Source: Clostridia bacterium (GTDB taxonomy: Bacteria; Bacillota; Clostridia; UMGS1840; HGM11507). From it: a DNA stretch of 64,000 bases. This document shows positions 56,300 through 63,682 of the stretch, piece after piece. Every line of letters starts with the position of its first letter. Positions within the stretch are counted from its first letter, which is position 1. Below the pieces are notes generated by a model. It did not search any database. It was not told where the DNA came from and saw only the letters and a list, made by a program, of their open reading frames with translations. Made by a program: the position numbers and the translations under genes. The stretch spans positions 100,693-164,692 of the forward strand of contig JAFQLQ010000022.1 of NCBI GenBank assembly GCA_017414505.1, written 5' to 3'.

Positions 56300-56449
56300 A
56301 TGTTTGAGTATAGAAAAAATGGCGGCTATTTATTCTAAAAAATTCAGCAAATATCAGGCGCAGGAGCACTTCCTGTTCTTTTTGCATTTATAACAAACTG
56401 TATTGCACTTCGCAAGATCTGACGCATATATTTTCGTTTGATATACCAA

Positions 56450-56478
56450 TTGTAATATTAGGTAAAATATGGTATAAT
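56450..56478 (+). promoter_or_regulatory. Predicted promoter of the unknown gene/SIR2 unit
   Basis: TTGTAA (56450-56455) and a perfect TATAAT (56473-56478) are separated by 17 bp. It lies 63 bp before the ATG of the first gene. Confidence 0.7.
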
Positions 56479-56540
56479 TATGATGTAAAATTTCATTTAA
56501 TGCTTCAAAAGTTCTATGGTAAGATTAAGAAGGGATTCTA

Positions 56541-57239
56541 ATGAAAATTGATTTTAATTATTTAAACTCTTTAGGTGACGGCAAGAAAATTGCTGTATAT
56601 GAAGTCAATGCAAATGACCACTTGCGTTTCATTGCCCCGTATGATGGGAAATTCTATGTGTTGTTTTGGCTTGAACTTTCTTCGGATGGATCTGTGTGCT
56701 GTGGTGTACGAGATTTAAAAGCAAAAAAATATTCAAGTGGTGTTATTCAATGTCAAAATGGCGTAACAACATTAGATTGGAGTAACATACCGGAACTTAC
56801 CGAAGTAGAAACACCTGAAAAACTTAAAAAAATGACTTTCCATACCTCTGGGAAAATACATGGTGTAAAATATGGAGAAGTAACGCATCGAAGACCTTTA
56901 AATGAATTAAAAACTCAAGAAGAATTATTTATAGCAATATTTAGAGAGCCAAGTGAATATGAAGAGATTAAAGATACAGCAAGAAAAAAGGATATATGTA
57001 TATTATCGGAAATACCCCAAGGACATCCTATTTTTCTCCAAACATTTATTGCTCCTAAAGACAAATTTTGCGATGTAAATATCAATAATGGACAATATCA
57101 ATATTCGGCGATACTAGAGTGTAATGGAATTCCAAATGTTGGTGATATTATAATTCAAATGTGTTTTAGTTTTAGTGAGAAGTCATCATATCCACCATAT
57201 TCATTTATGGTATGGCCGACACAAAATAATAATAAATAA
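56541..57239 (+). CDS. Unknown protein encoded upstream of SIR2 protein
   Basis: This 232-residue protein is not recognised. It has no signal peptide or membrane segment, so it is probably cytoplasmic. The first half looks beta-rich (KFYVLFWLELSSDGSVCCG), the middle is charged and the end is beta-rich and aromatic. The ATG follows AAGAAGGGA. It is the first gene behind a near-consensus promoter and is followed 74 bp later by the SIR2 gene, with no terminator between. It is therefore likely a partner of the SIR2 protein, for example a trigger sensor, regulator or second effector. That role is inferred only from position. Confidence 0.65.
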   Translation: MKIDFNYLNSLGDGKKIAVYEVNANDHLRFIAPYDGKFYVLFWLELSSDGSVCCGVRDLKAKKYSSGVIQCQNGVTTLDWSNIPELTEVETPEKLKKMTFHTSGKIHGVKYGEVTHRRPLNELKTQEELFIAIFREPSEYEEIKDTARKKDICILSEIPQGHPIFLQTFIAPKDKFCDVNINNGQYQYSAILECNGIPNVGDIIIQMCFSFSEKSSYPPYSFMVWPTQNNNK

Positions 57240-57313
57240 TAAGGGATTTGTTATGATAAAAACAATTTGTTTAGTGATGTAATAATTAAAATGAATGGAC
57301 GGGGAGAATAAAT

Positions 57314-60112
57314 ATGAGTTATGTAGATAATCAAAATGATATATTTAAAAGAATTACAGATGCATCAAGGCGTGGAACATTATCTTTTTTTGTTGGTGCA
57401 GGAGTTTCAGCGGTATCTAAAGCACCTAAATGGTCAGAATTAATAGATGTGTTTTGTGAAAAACTTGGTAAAGAAAAGAAGGATAGATATACAAGCGAAG
57501 AATATCTTTCAATTCCTCAAAAATACTATTGCTCGATAAATAATGATATTGATGAATTCTACAAAATAGTAGAGTCGTGCTTCAATAAGACAGAATTACA
57601 GCCCAATATTATTCATTATTTGATGTGTTATCTTAAACCTTGTAATTTTATTACTACAAATTTTGATGACTTAATTGAAAAATCCGTTGTTCAGCATTGT
57701 CTTCATTACAAATCTGTTGCGTGTGATGCTGAAATTGGGGGGCTTAACGGAGATAATTATATTTTAAAAGTGCATGGAGATTTAGCTCATCGAAATATCG
57801 TTTTAAAGGAAGAGGATTACTTAAACTATAGTGAAAATTTTAAGTTGATAGAAACTATATTAAAATCGATTTTCTCTACAAATACAGTTGTGTTTATTGG
57901 ATACGGATTAAATGACTACAATATAAAACTTATTTTGAATTGGGCAAAGTTTTTGTTGAAAGATAGTTTTAATACTCCTATATTTATTTACACAGATAAT
58001 GAAGAGCTCGATAAAAATGACATACTTTATCAGGAATCTAGAGGACTAAAAGTTTTAGATTATAGAAATTGTACCCCCAATGCAGATATTCCTTTCTTGG
58101 AAAGATATAAATGTGTCTTAAATAAAATTATAAAATATAATGATTTTTCTTTTGAAAATAAAAATGAACTTGAAGAGTTTAAGACATTATATAATATTCT
58201 CGCCCCTCTTGATGAATTTGAAACATTAAGAGTATATGATATAAAAAAGGCACTTGGAAAATATGCTTATGTTGAAACGAATGGAGTTATTCGGATAGAC
58301 GACGAAGCGAAGATGAAGTTGCTTATAAAACTTGTAAAAGGTGAGGTTTGTATAAGCAAAGATATTCAAAATATGTATAAAACTATTCAGAGCGTTTTTA
58401 ATAAAGCTTTAATATTGGGTATTAGGCAAAAAGAGAAATTTTATAGCATTGATAATGTAAGCAAAAGATTTGCAGACGATAAATGTATTTTGTTTAACTA
58501 TAATGGAATGGAGAAATTCTTAAAAAAGGAATCGAATTCTCTATTAGTTAAATATAAAAAAGCATATTACTTATCTAAATTAAAGCGGTACAAAGAATCA
58601 CTAGATATATTTCAAGAAGTTGCAGAACACGCTTTTAAAGAAAAAAACTATTTGTTATGTTACCTATCGCAGATAAATTGTAGAAGTCTATCTATGGCGA
58701 TAAAAAATATTAGTTCAAATCTATTTATAGGTAAAAATTTTGAACTCAATGAAGTAGAAGAATTGGCTTTAGAAAGTAGAACAACAGAAAATATTTTTAA
58801 AAATATGCCGATTGAATTTCAAATGCCATATAAGAATTTTTCTGATTTGTATTCGGCAGGACATTTGTACAAAAATGCGTACGAGATGTTTATTGAAAAC
58901 GAAAAGCTTCGTAAAAATATGGGCAAGAATGTTATGGAAGCTGGCATTACATCAGCAGATATGGCTATTTTAAGAATTAACAACAATATTCATTTTATGT
59001 TAGGAAATGGATTGTTCATTGATGAATTCACTGAGTTTAGAGAAACAATAAAACATTCTTTAAAACTTATTGTAGAAAAGTATTCTCTCGTTAATAAAAA
59101 GATAATTGCGAAGGAAAGTCCTTTTAGAAGTAAGAACTCTATAACATTTGATGAAATCGATGTTTATTGTTTTATTGAATATTTCAAATCAGATGAAATT
59201 ATAAGTTTGATGAGTAAATGTAACATTAAAGATTTGCCTGTAAACAACAAAGAACTAATAGATTTAATGATTTGTAACTTATTTAATTATTACGATAAAG
59301 TTATTTCGTCAAATGCGGATTATTTTATAGTAGCATCGTATCAACAAAAGATGAAAACATGTTTAAAACTACTTAGGTACATAACTGTTTCGCCAAAAAC
59401 TATAAAACAAGTATGTAAAGTTATATTTAAGTATGGATTTAGAGAAATTTATTTAAACGACATAATTCTATTTTTAGATTCCCAAATTTCGAGAAACAAA
59501 ATTTCTTGCAAAATGATTAGAAAAGAATTGCTAGCATATCTTATTAGGATTATAGAAGAAAATATAGAAGCCATAAATAAAGGTGAGCAATATGAAATAC
59601 CTTGTAGCTCAACGGGTTTTGAATATTGGCATTATGCAAGATATTTAAAGTCGGATAAAGAAAAATTTGTTTCTAAAAAGCTTTCTGACAAAATATCGTG
59701 GATTCTCGAAAATAAAAAAGATATTAAATTAAAATCGCTTTATGAATGCAAAGATGTAATAAACTCAAAAACAAGAAAGCAGTTAATGGGTTGTATAAAA
59801 AGCAGCTTTGCTGATTCATTTGATTTTGATTTGTTTACATTGTTTATAGAAGATAAAAAGTTTGTATCTTCACATATTAAAAGTCTAAAGAAGTATCTTG
59901 ATAATTTGATCACTACAACAAATAGTAGCAAAAACAAATCCATTGCTTGGCCTATAAGAGATTCTTATGAAGATTTAGTTAATGTGGGTTATTGGTGTCT
60001 ATCCGGTTATTTAAACAAAACAGAATTTTCTGAATACATTGGAGTTTATGATAAGTTTACACATATTGAAGCTATGATGAAGCTTTACAATCAAAAATTT
60101 AATAAAGAATAA
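57314..60112 (+). CDS. SIR2-like NADase-domain protein, candidate antiphage effector
   Basis: This 932-residue cytoplasmic protein begins with a SIR2-like domain (about 15-265). The NAD-site motif is FFVGAGVS (Gly28, Gly30), followed by TTNFDD (Asn116, Asp118), KVHGD (His154) and VFIGYGLND (about 193-201). In bacterial defence proteins this domain cleaves NAD+ to stop phage growth. The remaining ~660 residues are helix-rich with a TPR-like stretch near 420-460; no Walker A ATPase motif is visible, so it is not an Avs/STAND type. Size and layout recall DSR-type proteins (SIR2 plus a long helical C-terminus). The gene looks more AT-rich than the glycan genes, suggesting transfer. The start has GGGGAG before it. 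Confidence 0.85.
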   Translation: MSYVDNQNDIFKRITDASRRGTLSFFVGAGVSAVSKAPKWSELIDVFCEKLGKEKKDRYTSEEYLSIPQKYYCSINNDIDEFYKIVESCFNKTELQPNIIHYLMCYLKPCNFITTNFDDLIEKSVVQHCLHYKSVACDAEIGGLNGDNYILKVHGDLAHRNIVLKEEDYLNYSENFKLIETILKSIFSTNTVVFIGYGLNDYNIKLILNWAKFLLKDSFNTPIFIYTDNEELDKNDILYQESRGLKVLDYRNCTPNADIPFLERYKCVLNKIIKYNDFSFENKNELEEFKTLYNILAPLDEFETLRVYDIKKALGKYAYVETNGVIRIDDEAKMKLLIKLVKGEVCISKDIQNMYKTIQSVFNKALILGIRQKEKFYSIDNVSKRFADDKCILFNYNGMEKFLKKESNSLLVKYKKAYYLSKLKRYKESLDIFQEVAEHAFKEKNYLLCYLSQINCRSLSMAIKNISSNLFIGKNFELNEVEELALESRTTENIFKNMPIEFQMPYKNFSDLYSAGHLYKNAYEMFIENEKLRKNMGKNVMEAGITSADMAILRINNNIHFMLGNGLFIDEFTEFRETIKHSLKLIVEKYSLVNKKIIAKESPFRSKNSITFDEIDVYCFIEYFKSDEIISLMSKCNIKDLPVNNKELIDLMICNLFNYYDKVISSNADYFIVASYQQKMKTCLKLLRYITVSPKTIKQVCKVIFKYGFREIYLNDIILFLDSQISRNKISCKMIRKELLAYLIRIIEENIEAINKGEQYEIPCSSTGFEYWHYARYLKSDKEKFVSKKLSDKISWILENKKDIKLKSLYECKDVINSKTRKQLMGCIKSSFADSFDFDLFTLFIEDKKFVSSHIKSLKKYLDNLITTTNSSKNKSIAWPIRDSYEDLVNVGYWCLSGYLNKTEFSEYIGVYDKFTHIEAMMKLYNQKFNKE

Positions 60113-60118
60113 CGGATT

Positions 60119-60151
60119 GAGAGTGGTTAAAATTTTTGACCACTCTCTTTT
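60119..60151 (+). terminator. Rho-independent terminator after the SIR2 gene
   Basis: A perfect 9-bp stem GAGAGTGGT (60119-60127) / ACCACTCTC (60139-60147) is followed by TTTT. It closes the unknown gene/SIR2 transcription unit. Confidence 0.85.
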
Positions 60152-60172
60152 CAATTTAAGGAGGTGGTTCCA

Positions 60173-60208
60173 ATGAAGTTCAGGAATATTTGTGGTGACA
60201 CAAGTTGA
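60173..60208 (+). CDS. 11-codon leader ORF overlapping the virD4-like start
   Basis: A tiny frame MKFRNICGDTS sits behind an excellent AAGGAGGTGG ribosome site and ends in a TGA that overlaps the TTG start of the virD4-like gene. This layout supports translational coupling. It may be a leader peptide or what remains of the pcfB-like (DUF3801) gene that usually precedes virD4 in these elements. No homology can be claimed. Confidence 0.4.
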   Translation: MKFRNICGDTS

Positions 60209-62451
60209 ATAACAGACAGAAAGAAACAAAAAATCTTGTAATTGTGTTTATATGCCTTTCTCCCGTAGTTGTGTGGTTTGCTCTAATAATTGCCGGATGC
60301 TATCAGGAAGGAAATAAACTCTTTGAGCTTTTGGAGAGAATTACAATAGCACTTGAAAACCCTATGAAGATAACCTTTAATGAGTATAGTCTAAAGACCG
60401 TGCTCATTTTTTTGTTCTTCTATGTTATGGGTATAGGTGTTTATTTTTCTTCAAGAGAAAATCGCAGACCGGGAGAGGAACACGGTTCAGCAAAATGGGG
60501 TGTTGTGTCTCAAATTGCTAAAAAATATGCTGACCACGAAGAAAAGTTTAACAACCTTATCTTTTCTCACACAATGAGAATCGGTCTTAATGCGAAAAAG
60601 CACAGACGAAACCTTAATGTGTTAGTTGTGGGTGGTTCGGGTGCAGGTAAGACGAGGTTTTATGCAAAACCGAACATAATGCAATGCAACACCTCTTTTA
60701 TTATCGCAGATCCAAAAGGCGAAATGCTACGCTCTGTTGCTCCGCTTTTATTGGAAAAGGGTTATGATGTAAAGGTATTCAATCTTATAACACCGCAAAA
60801 TTCTGACGGGTACAATCCATTTACATATATCCGCACAGATGAAGATGTTATGAGGCTCATAACAAACCTTATACAGAATACCACTCCGAAGAACGCACAA
60901 CAGAACGATCCCTTTTGGGAAAAATCAGAAATTGCACTTGATACTGCCTTAATGCTTTATCTGTTGCATGAAGCTCCGCCTGATGAACAGAATTTTGAAA
61001 TGCTTATGTTCTTAATCGAAAATGCGACTGCTATGGAAGATGATGAAGAATATAAATCTCCGGTTGACCAATTATTTGATGCTTTGGAGAATGAAAATCG
61101 TGAACATATTGCAGTTAAGCAATGGAAGATATTTAAGCAAGCAAGCGGTAAAACTGCAAAGTCTATTTTGATTTCTGCGGCAGTAAGACTTGCTGCTTTC
61201 AATCTCCCTGAAATTGCAAGAATGACATCGTATGATAATCTTGACCTCGGCAGTATGGGAGAAAAGAAAAAAGCAATATTCTGTGTTATTCCCGACAATG
61301 ACAATTCATTCAACTATCTTGTAGGTATGCTTTATACACAAGCCTTTCAGGAGTTATATTACAGAGCTGACCATAACTACGGCGGAGAGCTGCCGATACC
61401 CGTTCATTTTGTTATGGACGAGTTTGCCAATGTTGCACTTCCCGATAATTTTGAAAGATTGCTTGCAACAATGCGTTCAAGGCGAATTTCTGTAAGTATT
61501 ATCATTCAGAATATGGCACAGTTAAAAGCATTATTCAAGGATAGTTGGGAAAGCTTGGTCGGTAACTGCGATACGATGCTTTATCTCGGCGGTAATGAGC
61601 AATCCACACACGAATACATTTCAAAGATGCTCGGTAAAGAAACCATTGACACAAGGACAAGAGGAATTACTAGAGGTTCACACGGCAGCAGTAATACTAA
61701 TTACCAAAATACCGGACGTGAGCTTCTTACACTTGATGAGGTGCGCTTACTTGATAACAGTAACGCACTTATTTTTGTTCGTGGCGAAAAGCCTATCGTG
61801 GATAAAAAATATGATATTCTTTCACATCCCAATATTAAATTGACCGCTGATGGCGGTGCGGTTCCTTATACCCATAACAAGCAAGGGAAATATTTCAAAG
61901 AGAGCTTGTCATTTGAGGTTGATGAAATTGTAGATGTGTCTGAAATTGTAATTGATTCAAAGGAGGGAGATTTTGTGAGCAATAAACGGAACGAGGTGAT
62001 GAACACACAGACAAATGGCGATGGTGTTGCGGTATTTTATACTGTTTTGGAAGGTCGCACAGATGATGAAGGAAAAGCTGAAGTAAGCAAATATGTGGTA
62101 ACAGTTACAAACACCCTGAAAGAAACAAAGCCAATAAAGAATTTGCTTGTGAAGTATATTCCGGAAGTGCTTGACAAAGACAGAAAGATAGTAACCGAAC
62201 GGGAAATCAGAGTTATTGCAGACGAACCCGATACAGTTCCCAAAGGCGGTAAAATACAAATTTCTGTATTTGATAACGAATCCCGTCAATATGTTCAGAA
62301 TATTAAGGTTCGTTTCATCACAGACATTAAAAAGACTGAAGAAGCTCCAAAGGTAGAACCCAAAACAGAACCAAAAGAAGAAAAACAACCACAACCACAA
62401 AAAAAGCAGATTAAGGACTATCTGCTCAATTTATTCAAAAAATCTAATTAA
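60205..62451 (+). CDS. VirD4/TraG-type conjugation coupling ATPase (CD1115-like) with extra C-terminal domain
   Basis: This 748-residue type IV coupling protein has two N-terminal membrane segments (about 11-31 and 64-82), a Walker A motif VVGGSGAGKTRF near 145-157 and a Walker B segment HFVMDEFANV near 408. It links the DNA-relaxase complex to the transfer channel. The start is a TTG coupled to an 11-codon leader. The usual protein seems to end near residue 590; an extension of ~158 residues follows with beta-type repeats and a Lys/Pro/Glu-rich tail. At Val591 an AAAGGAGGGA site and GTG (61975) lie in frame, so the extension may also be made separately or may be a fused former gene. Confidence 0.92.
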   Translation: MNNRQKETKNLVIVFICLSPVVVWFALIIAGCYQEGNKLFELLERITIALENPMKITFNEYSLKTVLIFLFFYVMGIGVYFSSRENRRPGEEHGSAKWGVVSQIAKKYADHEEKFNNLIFSHTMRIGLNAKKHRRNLNVLVVGGSGAGKTRFYAKPNIMQCNTSFIIADPKGEMLRSVAPLLLEKGYDVKVFNLITPQNSDGYNPFTYIRTDEDVMRLITNLIQNTTPKNAQQNDPFWEKSEIALDTALMLYLLHEAPPDEQNFEMLMFLIENATAMEDDEEYKSPVDQLFDALENENREHIAVKQWKIFKQASGKTAKSILISAAVRLAAFNLPEIARMTSYDNLDLGSMGEKKKAIFCVIPDNDNSFNYLVGMLYTQAFQELYYRADHNYGGELPIPVHFVMDEFANVALPDNFERLLATMRSRRISVSIIIQNMAQLKALFKDSWESLVGNCDTMLYLGGNEQSTHEYISKMLGKETIDTRTRGITRGSHGSSNTNYQNTGRELLTLDEVRLLDNSNALIFVRGEKPIVDKKYDILSHPNIKLTADGGAVPYTHNKQGKYFKESLSFEVDEIVDVSEIVIDSKEGDFVSNKRNEVMNTQTNGDGVAVFYTVLEGRTDDEGKAEVSKYVVTVTNTLKETKPIKNLLVKYIPEVLDKDRKIVTEREIRVIADEPDTVPKGGKIQISVFDNESRQYVQNIKVRFITDIKKTEEAPKVEPKTEPKEEKQPQPQKKQIKDYLLNLFKKSN

Positions 62452-62473
62452 CTTTACGGAGGTATTTTGCGTT

Positions 62474-62797
62474 ATGAAAAAGAATAATAAAATTGAAAAG
62501 GCTACTATGATTTTAAGAAAAACAAAAATCGTGCTTGTTGTTATGGCGGTTGTTATGTCTATGATGACAAACACCGTGCTTGCTGCAGGCGATCCGCTTT
62601 CAACAATCAATAGTCTGTCAGACTTTATCTTCTCTGCAATTAAAGCAATCGGTCTTATTTTGCTCGGCTTTGGTATCGTGCAGATTGGTTTATCACTCAA
62701 ATCTCACGATGCTTCGCAGAGAGCTAACGGCTTTCTTACATTCTTCGGTGGTGTAATTATCGCCTTTGCGAAAGATATTCTTGACATGATTATGTAA
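62474..62797 (+). CDS. Maff2-family mobile element membrane protein (VirB2-like position)
   Basis: This 107-residue membrane protein has a hydrophobic N-terminal segment (about 24-40, ending VLAAGDP, possibly cleaved) and two more membrane segments (IGLILLGFGIVQIGL; FLTFFGGVIIAFAKDIL). It matches Maff2-family proteins, which follow the VirD4 gene in Clostridium and Faecalibacterium-type conjugative elements and occupy the pilin/VirB2-like place. It starts 22 bp after virD4 behind ACGGAGG. In related elements the next gene is the VirB6/TrbL-like gene; here a toxin-antitoxin cassette lies between them. Confidence 0.85.
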   Translation: MKKNNKIEKATMILRKTKIVLVVMAVVMSMMTNTVLAAGDPLSTINSLSDFIFSAIKAIGLILLGFGIVQIGLSLKSHDASQRANGFLTFFGGVIIAFAKDILDMIM

Positions 62798-62825
62798 TAG
62801 GGGTAGAATATTTAATGCAAAGTGA

Positions 62826-62845
62826 CGAAAATTGCATTATTTTCG
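62826..62845. promoter_or_regulatory. Perfect inverted repeat before the antitoxin promoter
   Basis: CGAAAAT (62826-62832) and ATTTTCG (62839-62845) flank a 6-base spacer. It ends 8 bp before the -35 box. It could be an operator or a weak terminator for the Maff2 gene. Confidence 0.4.
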
Positions 62846-62853
62846 CTCAACTC

Positions 62854-62882
62854 TTGACTTTTTGCTAAATATGTAGTACAAT
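62854..62882 (+). promoter_or_regulatory. Strong promoter of the type III toxin-antitoxin cassette
   Basis: TTGACT (62854-62859) and TACAAT (62877-62882) are separated by 17 bp, very near consensus, as expected for the high RNA level that type III antitoxins need. Transcription should start near 62889. Confidence 0.8.
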
Positions 62883-62888
62883 ATGTAT

Positions 62889-63096
62889 GCAGAGATATGG
62901 AAGTATCAAATCCTCTTAATCTGCATACAATGTAAACTGTAGGACGAAAGTTCTATTTGTAACAGTGGGTGTATCTCAGCCCAAAATGAGAAACTTATTT
63001 AGAGAGCTTCTCTTGGCTCTAATCAAGAAAGTTAAGAGTGAGTGTTTCGCTACTCTAAAAGCGAGCGTAACAGAGGGCAAGCTTGCTTGCCCTTTT
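62889..63096 (+). ncRNA. Type III antitoxin RNA (ToxI/antiQ-like), degenerate hairpin repeats
   Basis: This stretch lies between a strong promoter and a terminator just before the toxN-like gene, the standard place for a type III antitoxin RNA. It holds a run of small hairpin units rather than clean tandem repeats. The two best-matching units begin GAAACTTA (62990) and GAAAGTTA (63027), 37 bp apart, and each continues with AGAG...CTCTAA. Less similar hairpins precede (TAGGAC/GTTCTA; GGG/CCC) and follow. Units of about 36 nt that fold into pseudoknots and bind the toxin are known from ToxIN and AbiQ. The exact repeat limits are uncertain. A small frame within it is not believed coding. Confidence 0.7.
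63075..63096 (+). terminator. Intrinsic terminator between antitoxin RNA and toxin gene
   Basis: GGGCAAG (63075-63081) pairs with CTTGCCC (63086-63092), followed by TTTT. In type III systems such a leaky terminator sets the antitoxin to toxin ratio. Confidence 0.85.
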
Positions 63097-63119
63097 GTTG
63101 TATGCAAGGAGAAAAAACT

Positions 63120-63605
63120 ATGGACAATATTAAATTTTATGAGATAAGCCATAAGTACATAAATTACTTATCTCCCCATGCTCCACACTTGTTCCTGAAT
63201 AAAAAGTCGGGACAAAGAAATGAGCGAAAATATATCGGTATAATTCTGCAAATTAACAATGTGGATTACTTTGCACCATTATCATCATTCAAACCAAAGC
63301 ATAAAACAATGGATGAAATGCTTGATTTTATAAAGATTAAGAATTATGCAGTTATCAACCTGAACAATATGTTCCCGGTTCCTCAATCGGAATGTACTTA
63401 TGTTGATATTGCTCAGGAAAAAGATTTGCGTTATCGTTCATTACTTCTTTCTGAATATCGTTACATAAAATCCATTCAGGAGAAAATCAGAAAAAATGCT
63501 TTAGTTATATACAAGCATAAATTGGAAAAAGGTAATTCAACCGGACTTGCGAAAAGATGTAATGATTTCACATTGTTAGAAGAACTTTGCAAAAATTACA
63601 AATAA
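63120..63605 (+). CDS. toxN: Type III toxin, ToxN/AbiQ-family endoribonuclease
   Basis: The ATG at 63120 is chosen because AAGGAG lies 8 bp before it; the longer frame from 63042 would run through the RNA terminator. The 161-residue product fits ToxN/AbiQ (about 150-185). Family features are the N-terminal FYEISHKYINYL, the RKYIGIILQINNVDYFAPLSSFKPKH block (residues 36-61, with the conserved Ser55-Ser56 and Lys60) and the C-terminal helical region. These enzymes cut RNA and are held inactive by the upstream repeat RNA; several cause abortive infection by phage. It is followed by its own terminator. In this element it would act in maintenance, phage defence or both. Confidence 0.92.
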   Translation: MDNIKFYEISHKYINYLSPHAPHLFLNKKSGQRNERKYIGIILQINNVDYFAPLSSFKPKHKTMDEMLDFIKIKNYAVINLNNMFPVPQSECTYVDIAQEKDLRYRSLLLSEYRYIKSIQEKIRKNALVIYKHKLEKGNSTGLAKRCNDFTLLEELCKNYK

Positions 63606-63630
63606 CTAAAAACTAAATATATGTATTTAA

Positions 63631-63661
63631 AGCCATCACCCTAAAAAGTGGTGGCTTTTTT
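63631..63661 (+). terminator. Terminator after the toxN-like gene
   Basis: AGCCATCAC (63631-63639) pairs with GTGGTGGCT (63648-63656, one G-T pair), followed by TTTTT. It closes the toxin-antitoxin unit. Confidence 0.85.
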
Positions 63662-63682
63662 GCGTTCAGGAGGTGAAAACTT

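Noticed and set aside
56344..56427. Small minus-strand frame of 27 codons ending SAPAPDIC as a gene
   Set aside because: It is too short to assign, has no clear ribosome site and the same frame continues upstream through a promoter region. It may be a fragment of a lost gene at the junction, but this cannot be supported.
57314..60112. SIR2 gene as an Avs-type STAND or HerA-linked defence protein
   Set aside because: No Walker A (GxxxxGK[ST]) motif was found in the protein, and no HerA-like gene is adjacent.
63042..63119. N-terminal extension of the ToxN-like gene
   Set aside because: It would translate through the antitoxin RNA and its terminator hairpin and adds residues absent from the family. 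AAGGAG precedes the ATG at 63120.
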